A DNA stretch of 64,000 nucleotides from JBFGFX01 sp965232455 (lineage in GTDB: Bacteria; Pseudomonadota; Gammaproteobacteria; Steroidobacterales; Woeseiaceae). The stretch is from assembly GCA_965232455.1 (NCBI GenBank), contig OZ246981.1:4588001-4652000 (forward strand), written 5' to 3'. Under the pieces are notes generated by a model. The model worked only from the letters and a program-made list of their open reading frames with translations. It was not told the origin of the DNA and ran no database searches. How positions within the stretch are numbered: the stretch's first letter is position 1; the number at the start of each line of letters is the position of its first letter. A program made the translations under genes and the position numbers. Below are positions 17,045-27,200 of the stretch, in pieces.

Positions 17045-18472
17045 CTACCGTAGCGCGCCCCTCATTTTCTGGATGATTCCTTCCTCTTTCATCAATGCCT
17101 CGATATCGTCCATCTCCATCGCCAGGCCGGCGGACAGGTTTTCGACACCGTTTTCGGTGACGACGACCACGTCTTCCATTCGAACATACAGCGTTTCCTC
17201 GGGCACCCATATCATCGGGTCGACGGCAAACACCATACCGGCTTGCAGTTTACGGTCGCGATAATTGCCGACGTCGTGCACCGACATGCCTACCGGGTGA
17301 GACAAATGCCCCTTGAAGTCGAAAGCGGCTTCGGCGGCGTCCCGGTAGATCGATTTCGAGAAGTCGATGTTCTCGAAAACGGGGCGCATGTCCTGCGCGG
17401 CTCTCGCCAACACCTCGTCGGGTGTGAGGCCCGGTCTGATGTGCCGAAGCAGCGCCTTCTGATACTCGACGATGAATCCGTACAGGTCACGTTGGTCCTT
17501 GCTGAACGTTCCGTTCACCGGCCACATGCGGGTGACGTCGGAGGTGTAATAGCGATAGTCGGGCGCGACGTCCATCAGGATAAGGTCGCCGCCGTGCAAC
17601 GGGTCGTCGTTGGCCGAATAATGGCCCATCCAGGCGTTGGTGCCGCCCGCCACGATCGCGCTGTAACCCAGTCCGCGTGCGCCGTTCAGCTTGAACACGA
17701 ACTGAGCGGCCGCTTCGAGCTGATACTCCATGACGTCGGGCCTGGTCGAGCGTATCGCCTCCGCAATTCCCATGGCCGCCAGCTCGCTGGCCCGTCGAAT
17801 CAGCTCGATTTCCTTTTTGCTCTTGATCAGGCGCAGGTCATCGAGAATGGGCGACAGGTCGCGCACTTCAAACTGCGGGTAACGCAGCTTGAGCAGGTTG
17901 ACGAAATGCCCGGCCTTCGAGGGCCGGCCGTCCCAGGGGTCGGCAATACGCCGGCCGAGCCCGCTGAGCATTTCGTCGCGACTCTGGCGGAACTTCTCGT
18001 CCGGGCTGAACGGGGTGTACAGCGCCGGTGTAGGCGGGCGCCAAAGATAGGCATAGGTGAAATCAACGGCCATTTTCTCCACGGGGCGGACTCGTTCAAC
18101 ACCTGACACGGACCGCACGATATCCGCATCGTCAACGGACAGGGTTTTCCCTTCCACCCGTTCCCGCTCGGCATCACGATGCGGCAGGTAAACCGTCGTC
18201 TGCTTCCTGTTGCCGTCGAGAAGCAAATAGGCGGACGGTATCTCGAGCCCGCTCAGGTAATAAAAGCTGTTGCTTTGTCGGAACTTGATGAAGCCGTTGA
18301 CCTGTTCGGCGCTCTGAACGATGGCGATGTTCGGGCCAATCGCTTCGTAGACCGCTGCCCGGCGCTGCTGGAATTCCTCGGCCGTAAAATCCGTCTGGAA
18401 CTCGTTGTCCTGGGCGAATGCCTGGAGCAGCGGGAACACCGCGACGGCCAATGTCGATAAACGTTTTCTCAT
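17045..18472 (-). CDS. Exported M24B Xaa-Pro aminopeptidase
   Basis: The 475-residue product begins at 18472, where the ATG overlaps the stop of the M1 peptidase gene as ATGA, and a GGAG lies eight bases upstream. A signal peptide (cleavage after residue 20, FAQD) marks it as periplasmic. The N-domain (residues about 25-190) precedes a pita-bread fold with the metal ligands in LMDVAPDYRYYTSDVTR, the SHPVGMSVHDVG histidines, FAVDPMIW and RMEDVVVV. The family removes N-terminal residues before proline, which fits a pathway that liberates proline or hydroxyproline. Confidence 0.9.
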   Translation of the reverse strand: MRKRLSTLAVAVFPLLQAFAQDNEFQTDFTAEEFQQRRAAVYEAIGPNIAIVQSAEQVNGFIKFRQSNSFYYLSGLEIPSAYLLLDGNRKQTTVYLPHRDAERERVEGKTLSVDDADIVRSVSGVERVRPVEKMAVDFTYAYLWRPPTPALYTPFSPDEKFRQSRDEMLSGLGRRIADPWDGRPSKAGHFVNLLKLRYPQFEVRDLSPILDDLRLIKSKKEIELIRRASELAAMGIAEAIRSTRPDVMEYQLEAAAQFVFKLNGARGLGYSAIVAGGTNAWMGHYSANDDPLHGGDLILMDVAPDYRYYTSDVTRMWPVNGTFSKDQRDLYGFIVEYQKALLRHIRPGLTPDEVLARAAQDMRPVFENIDFSKSIYRDAAEAAFDFKGHLSHPVGMSVHDVGNYRDRKLQAGMVFAVDPMIWVPEETLYVRMEDVVVVTENGVENLSAGLAMEMDDIEALMKEEGIIQKMRGALR

Positions 18473-20124
18473 CTCGGAGTCTCCGCAAGTGTCCATCGGG
18501 CTAACAAAACTGTTCGCGGGTCGATCACCACCCTGGCCGGTTTGCTCGTCCGCGGGATTGACAATCGGCCGCTTCCGTCCGTGAAGGGCAGTGTATGGAT
18601 CGTGGGCAGGACATCGTCGAGGTCGTACAGCCCGATCTCCACGTCAAAAGAAAAATCGTGATGGTCGTTTTCCACCTGGATCATGGACACCTCGACCGTA
18701 TTGCTGGCGCTATCGAAGTGCCATTCGCCGTTCAGTACTGCATCGCCGCGCTGATACAGCCACTGGTCGAAGAATGCATCCAGGCCGCATTCGCAGGCGG
18801 CTTCCATCTCGTCCCGGAAGTCGTCGGTCGTGGCGTGTGAGTTGATGTATTTCCGGTAGTAACTGCGGATACCCGCCCACCATTTCTCATCGCCGACCTC
18901 GTTTCTCAGCATGTGCAGAACCCACGCGCCCTTGTAGTACGTCTGGACCGTGGTGACTTTGCTCATGTCGTCCAGGTTTTCGTGGACGATGCGGTAGTCC
19001 GGATTTTCGGCGTGAAACTCGAAAACGCGATCCCTCGCGGCCCGCATTCCTTTGACGAACGCGTCGTGGCCGTCGGTATACTCGAAAAACACCTGCGTGA
19101 AGTAGGTCGCGAATCCCTCACTCAGCCAGACGTCGTCCCAGTCGGCCTCGGTCACCGAATTGCCGAACCATTGATGCGCCAGCTCATGAACGATGACGTT
19201 GCGCCAGCGTTCCGTCCGCTCCCCGGTCACCGAATCGTCGCCGTAGAAAACGGCGGACGCCGCTTCCATCCCGCCGCCGACGCTGTTGGACTGTATGTTC
19301 GCCAGTTTTTCGTAAACGAACGGTCCGACGTATCGGGAATAGAAATCCAGCGCCTCGTGGGTCGGCACGGCGAAATCATAAAAACCGGCGTCGCGATCCT
19401 GATAATAGACCCAGGTTTGAATGGATTTACCGTCGAACTCATCCAGGTACTGAACCGCAAATCTGGCGGCGGCCAGTGCATACAGCCACGGAGCGGTTGG
19501 CACCGACTGCTTCCAATGCGTCAGGCGCCGGTTCTCGCCCATGTCGGACTGTTCCTGCAAGAGACCGTTGGACACGACCTGGTAGTGACTGGGTGCGATC
19601 ACGAGAAACTCGCTGGTCGCCTTGTCGGATATATGGTCTACGGTCGGAAGCCAGTTCCGCGCCTTGTTGGGCCAGTTATCGCTGAAGAACGTGCGGTCTC
19701 CGTGTTTGTTGTCCGCGATGACGAGCCCGGTTGCGGGAATGCCGGAATAGGCGATTAGAAACGTGGTCGTTTCGCGCAAACCGGGTGCGGACGGCAGTTC
19801 GATCCGCAGAACGTCGTCGCTGTGCTCAAAGTCCAGGGCCTTGCCATCGCCGGTAACGGAATGAACCTGCATGCCATGACCACCCAGCTTCCTGCTGCGG
19901 TTGATCAGATCGAGTCGGACCTCGCGAACCCCCTCACCGAGAAACTGTATGCGGACAGCGGCGGTACCGTTTATCTCATCGGTCGAATCGCTCAGGGTCA
20001 GCTCAAAACGATAGTGAAGAACGTCAACGGACTTATTGACCGGATACGTATCCGCGACGGCTACGGTTACAGATGACATCAACAAAGCCAGTACTACTGT
20101 CCGGTAACGAGCATTTTTGAGCAT
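18469..20124 (-). CDS. Exported M1-family aminopeptidase
   Basis: The 551-residue protein has a signal peptide (cleavage near residue 24), an M1 N-domain, the exopeptidase motif GGGMEAAS (283-290), the zinc site HELAHQWFG (His313, Glu314, His317) and the third ligand Glu336 in WLSEGFATYF. It is shorter than PepN and lacks the long C-terminal helical domain, as is usual for bacterial cold-active M1 types. AAGGAG lies seven bases before the ATG at 20124. The stop overlaps the start of the Xaa-Pro aminopeptidase, so the two exopeptidases are translationally coupled. The promoter is divergent from the DapA-like operon. Confidence 0.93.
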   Translation of the reverse strand: MLKNARYRTVVLALLMSSVTVAVADTYPVNKSVDVLHYRFELTLSDSTDEINGTAAVRIQFLGEGVREVRLDLINRSRKLGGHGMQVHSVTGDGKALDFEHSDDVLRIELPSAPGLRETTTFLIAYSGIPATGLVIADNKHGDRTFFSDNWPNKARNWLPTVDHISDKATSEFLVIAPSHYQVVSNGLLQEQSDMGENRRLTHWKQSVPTAPWLYALAAARFAVQYLDEFDGKSIQTWVYYQDRDAGFYDFAVPTHEALDFYSRYVGPFVYEKLANIQSNSVGGGMEAASAVFYGDDSVTGERTERWRNVIVHELAHQWFGNSVTEADWDDVWLSEGFATYFTQVFFEYTDGHDAFVKGMRAARDRVFEFHAENPDYRIVHENLDDMSKVTTVQTYYKGAWVLHMLRNEVGDEKWWAGIRSYYRKYINSHATTDDFRDEMEAACECGLDAFFDQWLYQRGDAVLNGEWHFDSASNTVEVSMIQVENDHHDFSFDVEIGLYDLDDVLPTIHTLPFTDGSGRLSIPRTSKPARVVIDPRTVLLARWTLAETPR

Positions 20125-20231
20125 GCAATAACTCCTTCTGGCGCGAGCCGTTGTACCGGTGGGAAAAAGGGCATATCAACGGCGTCATCGGGGAAACACT
20201 GTTGGTCCACTATGGTGACGAATCGATAGAT

Positions 20232-20246
20232 AATATATTATATATG
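20232..20246. promoter_or_regulatory. AT-rich near-palindromic operator-like site 4
   Basis: AATATATTATATATG lies between the divergent starts of the M1-M24 peptidase operon (20124) and the DapA-like operon (20364). It is the reverse-complement partner of site 3 with one mismatch. Its placement ties the peptidase genes and the catabolic genes to one regulator. Confidence 0.55.
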
Positions 20247-20363
20247 CCAAATTCTGGCTCGGAAGCCGGAACGCCACGGCGGCAATTCAGACGTAAGTCT
20301 CGGATAATAAAATGAAAAAAGTGATGAGACGGCCAATTGCGGGCGGTACTTCGGGAGATCACA

Positions 20364-21272
20364 ATGCGTTTTGAAGGCATATACGTGCCGATCGTCACCC
20401 CGTTTAGTGAGGATCTGGCGATCGATTTTGATGCCTTCGGGCAGGTCATCGATTGGCAAATCGAAAACGGAACGCACGGCATTATCGTCGGTGGTTCAAC
20501 GGGAGAGTTTTTCTCGCTGTCCCAGGAAGAACGAACGGAACAACTGAAGTATGCGGTATCGCGTATTGACGGACGCGTGCCGCTGATCGCCGGTGTGAAC
20601 GATCTGCTGATGGATCGTTGTTACGACCTGACTGCAGCCGCCCGCGACGCCGGCGCCGATGCGTTATTGGTGGCGGCGCCACCCTATTTGCTGCCCGGTC
20701 AAAAAGAACTTGCCGCTCATTGCCTGAAAATCGACCGTATCGCCAATCTCCCGATCATTCTTTACAACTACCCGGGGCGCACCGGCGTTTGCATGGAAGA
20801 GGAATTCCTCGAGCGCGTTGCGCAAAGCAGGAACGTCTGCGCCATCAAGGAATCCAGCGGCGATATCGATCGCATACACCTGTTGGCGAGGGAGTATCCG
20901 CAGCTGCAGCTCAGTGCGGGGGCGGAAGATCAGGTGCTCGAGTTCTTCGCCTGGGGCGCCCGAAGCTGGGTTTCCGTCGTCGCCAACTTCTTCCCGAAAG
21001 AAGCGGTTGCGTTTTACGAGACCTGCGTACTGAACGGCGACTTTGTGACCGGCAGACGAATAATGACTGCGCTGCTCCCGCTCATGGTTTGCCTGGAAAG
21101 AGGCGGCAAGTTTCTGCAAAGCGTCAAATATGCCTGCGAAATCGTGGGACGGCCGGGCGGGCCGGTGAGGCCGCCCATGCAGGCGATGAAAAAGGAACTG
21201 CGCCGGGAGGTCCTGCAGATTGTCCAGACGGCGCAGACCACTCTTCATGCAATCCTGAATGGTAAGGACTAG
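20364..21272 (+). CDS. DapA-family lyase/deaminase (dihydrodipicolinate synthase superfamily)
   Basis: The 302-residue enzyme starts at 20364 with GGAG upstream. It shows the DapA TIM-barrel marks: GGSTGEF (43-49), the tyrosine motif YNYPG (Tyr134) and the Schiff-base Lys162 in CAIKESSGD. Members include 4-hydroxy-tetrahydrodipicolinate synthase, KDG aldolase and 1-pyrroline-4-hydroxy-2-carboxylate deaminase. Because it is followed after 3 bp by an aldehyde dehydrogenase of the ketoglutarate-semialdehyde type, and an NSS transporter and a hydroxyproline-betaine-epimerase-like gene follow, a hydroxyproline deaminase role is the best inference. Lysine biosynthesis is unlikely in this context. 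Confidence 0.88.
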   Translation: MRFEGIYVPIVTPFSEDLAIDFDAFGQVIDWQIENGTHGIIVGGSTGEFFSLSQEERTEQLKYAVSRIDGRVPLIAGVNDLLMDRCYDLTAAARDAGADALLVAAPPYLLPGQKELAAHCLKIDRIANLPIILYNYPGRTGVCMEEEFLERVAQSRNVCAIKESSGDIDRIHLLAREYPQLQLSAGAEDQVLEFFAWGARSWVSVVANFFPKEAVAFYETCVLNGDFVTGRRIMTALLPLMVCLERGGKFLQSVKYACEIVGRPGGPVRPPMQAMKKELRREVLQIVQTAQTTLHAILNGKD

Positions 21273-21275
21273 AAC

Positions 21276-22808
21276 ATGCCGAGTTTACTGACACACGAAG
21301 AGTACCGCGCCATTGCTGCAGACCTGTCGCTGCCCGTGAATGCCTGGATCAACGGCAAGTTTGCTGCGCCGATTTCCGGAAAAACCATGGACACGGTCGA
21401 CCCGGCCACCGGCAGGGTGCTGGGCCGGATGGCGGCCTGCGATTCGTCGGACGTCGACTACACCGTGACCAAGGCGCGTGAAGCGTTCGAGCGCGGTGAA
21501 TGGTCACGCATGCACCCCAGCGAAAGAAAAGCCGTGCTCATTCAGCTGACCAAGTTGATCCTTCGGCATCGTCACGAGCTCGCGGTCATGGAGAGCCTGG
21601 AGTCCGGAAAGCCCATTCGCGAATGCCAGCTGACCGATATTCCCGAGACCGTCCACTGTCTTCAGTGGCACGCCGAGGCGGCAGACAAGCTCTACGACCA
21701 AATATCGCCGTCCGGCGACGACGCGCTGGGGCTCATCGTTCGCGAGCCGGTTGGTGTCGTCGCCTGCGTGTTGCCGTGGAACTTTCCCCTGATGATGCTG
21801 GCCTGGAAGATCGGACCTGCGTTGTCCGCCGGGAACTCGGTCATCGTGAAGCCGGCGGAGCAAACCAGCATGACCTCGCTGCGGGTAGCGCAGTTGGCCA
21901 GTGAAGCGGGATTGCCGGACGGTGTGCTGAACGTACTCCCCGGCGAAGGCCCGGACGTCGGCGAACCGCTGGGAAGGCACGACGACGTTCAGGTCGTATC
22001 GTTTACCGGTTCCACCGAAGTCGGGCGCAAGTTTCTCGAGTATTCGGCGCAGAGCAACCTGAAGCGCATCGTGCTCGAGTGCGGAGGCAAGAACCCCGCC
22101 GTCGTTCTGGCCGATGCCGACAATCTGGACCACGCAGCGAAACACATCGTCTATTCGGCGCTTTGGAACATGGGCCAGAACTGCACGGCCAACTCGCGAA
22201 TCATCGTACACGAAAAGGTTAAAGCGAAACTGATCGAGCGTATTCTGGAACAGCTGCGTTCATGGGAGACCGGTGATCCGCTCGACCCGACCAAGCAGCT
22301 CGGAGCGATCGTCAGCAAGGAGCAGTACGACAAGATTCTTTCCTATATCGAGATTGCAAAGAAGGAGGGCGCCAAGGTGCTTGCGGGTGGTGCCGCCATC
22401 AAGTCGGGCGACGGTCTCTTCATCGAACCGACCTTGTTCGACGGCGTCACGCCGGACATGACGATTGCCAAAGAGGAAGTGTTCGGACCGGTGTTTACGA
22501 TCATCGAGGTGTCGTCGGACGCGCATGCGGTCGCCATTGCCAACGATACCTGTTACGGCCTGCAGGCATCGCTGTATACCTCGAGCGTCACGAATGCGCA
22601 TCGTGTTGCGAGAGCGCTGCAGGCGGGCACCGTCTCCGTCAACTGTTACGCGGAAGGCGATATCGCCACGCCGTTCGGCGGTTACAAGCTGTCCGGCTTC
22701 GGCGGCCGAGACAATTCCCTGCAGGCTCACGAACAGTATTGCGAGACGAAGACCATCTGGATCGATCTGAGCGACAACCCCATCGACGATACGGTGTCCG
22801 GCGAATAA
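21276..22808 (+). CDS. NAD(P)-dependent aldehyde dehydrogenase
   Basis: The 510-residue protein is a classical ALDH: Asn169 in LPWNFP, Lys192 in KPAEQT, the nucleotide loop FTGSTEVG (243-250), Glu268 in LECGGKNP and the nucleophile Cys303 in GQNCTANSR. It resembles the PuuC group of amine-derived aldehyde oxidisers. AAGGA precedes the ATG, and only 3 bp separate it from the DapA-like gene. In a hydroxyproline route it would oxidise 2-oxoglutarate semialdehyde to 2-oxoglutarate; 4-aminobutyraldehyde-type substrates are the main alternative. Confidence 0.92.
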   Translation: MPSLLTHEEYRAIAADLSLPVNAWINGKFAAPISGKTMDTVDPATGRVLGRMAACDSSDVDYTVTKAREAFERGEWSRMHPSERKAVLIQLTKLILRHRHELAVMESLESGKPIRECQLTDIPETVHCLQWHAEAADKLYDQISPSGDDALGLIVREPVGVVACVLPWNFPLMMLAWKIGPALSAGNSVIVKPAEQTSMTSLRVAQLASEAGLPDGVLNVLPGEGPDVGEPLGRHDDVQVVSFTGSTEVGRKFLEYSAQSNLKRIVLECGGKNPAVVLADADNLDHAAKHIVYSALWNMGQNCTANSRIIVHEKVKAKLIERILEQLRSWETGDPLDPTKQLGAIVSKEQYDKILSYIEIAKKEGAKVLAGGAAIKSGDGLFIEPTLFDGVTPDMTIAKEEVFGPVFTIIEVSSDAHAVAIANDTCYGLQASLYTSSVTNAHRVARALQAGTVSVNCYAEGDIATPFGGYKLSGFGGRDNSLQAHEQYCETKTIWIDLSDNPIDDTVSGE

Positions 22809-22878
22809 CGCGTGCCTGGCCGGAGCCGGAAGCGATGACTCGCAGGGTGTCAACAGGCCCAAAGAGGGAAGCATCGAC

Positions 22879-24267
22879 ATGACAGCACCCGTACAAAGCG
22901 GTACCCAGGAGAACTGGTCTTCACGGCTCACGTTTCTCATGGCGTCGGTCGGATTCGCTGTCGGTCTCGGCAACATCTGGCGATTCCCTTACGTTGTCGG
23001 CGAGAACGGCGGCAGCGCCTTTGTGCTGGTTTATCTGCTGTTCGCTTTCGGGATCGGCGTGCCGCTGGTCATGGCCGAGTGGACTATCGGCAGGCGCGGG
23101 TCCGGCGCGAATTCCGCATCGGGCAGCGTCCGCGAGGTTGCGCGTCAGTCGGGAGCTTCGCCTGCATGGGGCAACGTCGGGGGCGTTGCGGTTCTCGCGG
23201 TTTTCATGCTGATGCTGTTCTACACGGTCGTTGCCGGGTGGACCATGGACTACATGGTGCGAGCCGCCACCGGAAGCTTTCAGGGCATCACCGCCGATGC
23301 GTCGACAGCGATGTTCGACAGTCTCATGGCCGATCCGCTGCGGCTCGCATTCTGGCACACCGTCGTCGTGTTGATTACGGTCTACATAAACTCGCGAGGT
23401 ATCAAGGGCGGCATCGAAAAAGCGGTCAATATTCTTATGCCGTCACTTTTCGTGTCGCTGTTGCTGATGGTCGTCTATGCGGGATCGGTTGGCGACCTTG
23501 GCACCGCAGTCGACTTTCTGCTGACGCCGGATTTCAGCCGCGTGACGGCGGACACGCTGCTCATTGCGCTGGGGCAGGCGTTTTTCTCAATCGGCATTGC
23601 GATGGCGGTGATGATCACTTACGGGTCCTATCTCGACAGACAGACGTCGATTCCACGCAACGCGTTTATCGTGGTGGGCGCGGATACGTTCGTCGCGCTG
23701 TTGGCCGGATTCGCTATTTTCCCGCTGGTGTTCGCGAACAATCTCGAACCGGGATCGGGCGCCGGCCTCGTTTTCGAGACCCTGCCCATCGCGTTTGGCG
23801 ACCTTCCCGGCGGGCGCATCTTCGCAACCGTCTTTTTCCTGCTGTTAATCGCCGCCGCAATTACCTCATGTATCGGCAACTTCGCGCCGGTGGTCGCATG
23901 GACGGAGGAGAAGTTCTCTTTCAGCCATGCCAGGGCGGCCGGCGCGGCGGGATTCATGATGTGGCTCATCGGCCTGGGTTCCGTCTTTTCGTTCAACCTG
24001 CTGTCTGATTTTCACCCGCTGTCGTTCATCGGCCGGCTGGAGAACATGACGATCTACGATAACTTCGACTTCATAATGAGCAATGTGCTGCTGCCGGTTG
24101 GTGCCTTCCTGACCTCGATTTTCATCGGCTGGTTTGCCTCGCGGGATGCCATCCGCGAGGAGATGGGGCTGCCGGAGGGCGCGGCGTTTACCGCATGGAG
24201 AATTCTGATCCGCTACGTGGTGCCAATTGCCGTCGCCATTATTTTTGTCGCCAGTATTACCGGTTAG
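22879..24267 (+). CDS. NSS-family sodium-dependent amino-acid symporter
   Basis: The 462-residue membrane protein has the neurotransmitter:sodium symporter signature near its N-terminus (GFAVGLGNIWRFPYVVGENGG) with the unwound TM1 Gly residues that coordinate sodium and substrate, and about eleven to twelve hydrophobic segments. Bacterial members such as LeuT and MhsT take up neutral amino acids with Na+. Placed between the aldehyde dehydrogenase and the second Asp-box protein (stop at 24265-24267, next start 24271), it is the obvious uptake system of the operon and probably carries the amino or imino acid released by the exported peptidases. Confidence 0.93.
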   Translation: MTAPVQSGTQENWSSRLTFLMASVGFAVGLGNIWRFPYVVGENGGSAFVLVYLLFAFGIGVPLVMAEWTIGRRGSGANSASGSVREVARQSGASPAWGNVGGVAVLAVFMLMLFYTVVAGWTMDYMVRAATGSFQGITADASTAMFDSLMADPLRLAFWHTVVVLITVYINSRGIKGGIEKAVNILMPSLFVSLLLMVVYAGSVGDLGTAVDFLLTPDFSRVTADTLLIALGQAFFSIGIAMAVMITYGSYLDRQTSIPRNAFIVVGADTFVALLAGFAIFPLVFANNLEPGSGAGLVFETLPIAFGDLPGGRIFATVFFLLLIAAAITSCIGNFAPVVAWTEEKFSFSHARAAGAAGFMMWLIGLGSVFSFNLLSDFHPLSFIGRLENMTIYDNFDFIMSNVLLPVGAFLTSIFIGWFASRDAIREEMGLPEGAAFTAWRILIRYVVPIAVAIIFVASITG

Positions 24268-24270
24268 AAG

Positions 24271-27200
24271 ATGCCGCAGCACGACAGTACAAAAAGGGTG
24301 TACCTCCGGTCGGCCTGGGTATTTTGGGCGCTATTGATCGCCGGTGTTGCCAATGCCCAGGAAACCGGCAATCCGTTCGAGAAACTCGAATTCAGAGGCA
24401 TCGGGCCCGCGGTGATGGGCGGCCGGGTCACGGACTTTGCGTTTCACCCCGAACGGCGGCAGGAGTTTTATGCCGCGCACGCGGTAGGTGGGTTGTGGAA
24501 AACCAGCAACAACGGGACAACGTGGACGCCGGTCTTCGACAACGAGGGCGCCTACTCCATCGGCGTTGTCAGCATCGATCCAAACGATCCGAACATCGTT
24601 TGGGTCGGCACCGGGGAAAACAACAGCCAGCGCTCCGTGGCCTACGGGGACGGTGTCTACAAGTCCCTGGACGCCGGTAAGTCCTGGAAGAACATGGGCC
24701 TTCCGCAGTCCGAACACATCAGCCAGATTTACGTCGACCCGGAAGATTCGCTTAACGTGCTCGTCGCCGCACAAGGTCCGCTGTGGAACGCCGGCGGTGA
24801 TCGTGGCTTGTATCGATCGACGAATGGGGGCGAGACCTGGGATCGGATTCTGGCGGTTGACGAGTACACCGGCGTCAACGAATTCGTCGTTCATCCCGAC
24901 AATCCGGACCACATCATCGCAACGTCATTGCAGCGCGGCCGGCATGTCTGGGGGATCGTCGGCGGAGGCCCGGGCAGCGCAGTGTACAAAACCACCGACG
25001 GCGGAGCGAGCTGGCGGATCGTCGAGTCGGGCATCCCGTCGGGCGACAAGGGCCGCATCGGCCTGGCGATGGCGCCCAGCGACCCGAGCATCGTTTATGC
25101 GATCGTATTCGCGGAAGACGACAAGAGCGGGTTCTATCGATCGACCGATTTTGGCGAAAGCTGGGAAAAGCGCTCGAACCGCATGTCCAACGACGCGCAG
25201 TATTACAATGAAATCACCGTGGACCCCGTCAACGCCGATCGGGTGTATTCCGTCGATACGTTTTCCTGGATAACCGAGGACGGCGGGAAAACCTGGGAGC
25301 GGTTGGGTTTCGAGCGCCGCCACGTCGACGATCACGCGTTCTGGATCGATCCGGACATGACCGAACACATTTACGTCGGCGGCGACGGCGGGATCTACGA
25401 AAGCTGGGATCGCGGCCGGACCTGGCGCCACGTGAGAAACCTGCCCTTGATGCAGTTCTATCGCATCCAGCCCGACGATGCGTTGCCCTTCTACAACGTC
25501 TACGGCGGGACGCAGGATGCCAGTACCTGGGGTGGGCCTTCGCGGACACTCTTTATGCACGGGATCGCTAACACGGACTGGAGAAACGTCCGGGGCGGCG
25601 ACGGGTTCGAGCCGCAAATCGATCCGACGGACCCGAACATCGTTTATGCACAGTCGCAGCATGCCGGGCTGGTTCGTTACGACTGGCGGACGACGGAGCG
25701 GGTGAGCATCGTCCCGCAACCGGAAAGCGGCGAATCGGAGTTCACCTGGAACTGGGCAACGCCGTTGATTATCAGTCCCCACGATCCGAAGCGGCTGTAC
25801 ATCGCCGCAGAGAAAGTGTTTCGATCCGACGATCGGGGAGACAACTGGGAAATCGTCAGTCCGGACCTGACCCGCGGTATCGATCGCAATACGCTGCCCA
25901 TCATGGGCAGGGTGTGGAGCGTCGATGCGCTGCAGAAGAACCGAGGCGTATCGAGATTCGGCGCGGCAATCGGGCTTAGCGAGAGTCCGCTGCAGGAGGG
26001 CCTGCTGTTTGTCGGCATGGACGATGGACGTATCAGCGTAACGGACGATGGCGGTGAAAACTGGCGATCCGTCGACCGCGTGTCCGGAGTGCCGGATATG
26101 ACCTACGTCGGCGATGTCCTGGCCTCGCAACACGACGTCGACGTCGCTTATGCGACGTTCGACAACCACAAGCGCGGCGACTACAAACCGTATGTATCCG
26201 TGACGCGGAATCAGGGCCGTAGCTGGCAGTCGATAGCCGGTGACCTGCCGGTACGCGGAAGCGTGCACACGATTGTCGAAGATCATCTGGACCCTCAGTT
26301 GCTTTTTGTCGGCACCGAATTCGGTGTGTTCTATACGCAAAATGCCGGCAGGAACTGGAAACCGTTGCGCGGCAATTTTCCGACGATTGCCGTCCGAGAC
26401 CTCGAAATACAACAACGCGAAAACGATCTCGTCGTTGGCACCTACGGTCGGGGGATTTACATCCTCGACGACTATTCGGCGCTGCGTACGCCGATAGACG
26501 ACATCGAGTCGGTCGAGGCGACGCTTTTTCCTACCCGGGACGCACTCTTGTATATAGAGGGCGACAAGTGGAATTCCGGCCAGGCCATCGGTACCGTGGG
26601 GGCGTCCGGCGCCGCCTTCTTCAACGCGTCGAATCCGCCGTTCGGGGCGGTTTTCACCTATTACCTGAGAGACGGCCTGATGTCGTCGCGGGACGCGAGG
26701 CGAGAGGAGGAAAGGCGGGCGCAGGCGGACGGGGGAGACAACCCCTATCCCTCCTGGGACACACTGCGGGCCGAGGACACCGAGGAAGCCACTGCGCTCG
26801 TATTCACGATAAGAGACAGTGACGGTAAGGTAGTCAGACGCCTTTCCGCTGACCACAGCCAGGGCTTGCATCGCATCAGCTGGGATCTTCGTTACCCGGC
26901 GCCGCACCCCGTCGAGCTGGACGCCGACGATTTCCGGGCGCCGTGGCACCGTGAGGAAACCGGTCCGCTCGTACTGCCGGGACAGTACAGCGTCGAGGTC
27001 GATGCACGCGTTGCGGGGACGCACCGGCAGCTGATTGCTCCGAGGACCTTCAACGTGCGGGAACTGAGCTTGAGCCCCGAAACCGCCGACGATCGCCGGG
27101 CTCTACTCAACTTCCAGCAGCAGGCGTCGGAGTTGTTCCGGCGGGTGGCAGGTACCGTCAAGACCGCCGAGGAATTCGAGTCGCGGCTCGATGCGCTGGA

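Noticed and set aside
24925..27024. 700-residue minus-strand open frame
   Set aside because: Antisense of the second propeller gene, which has signal peptide, operon context and at least ten Asp boxes.
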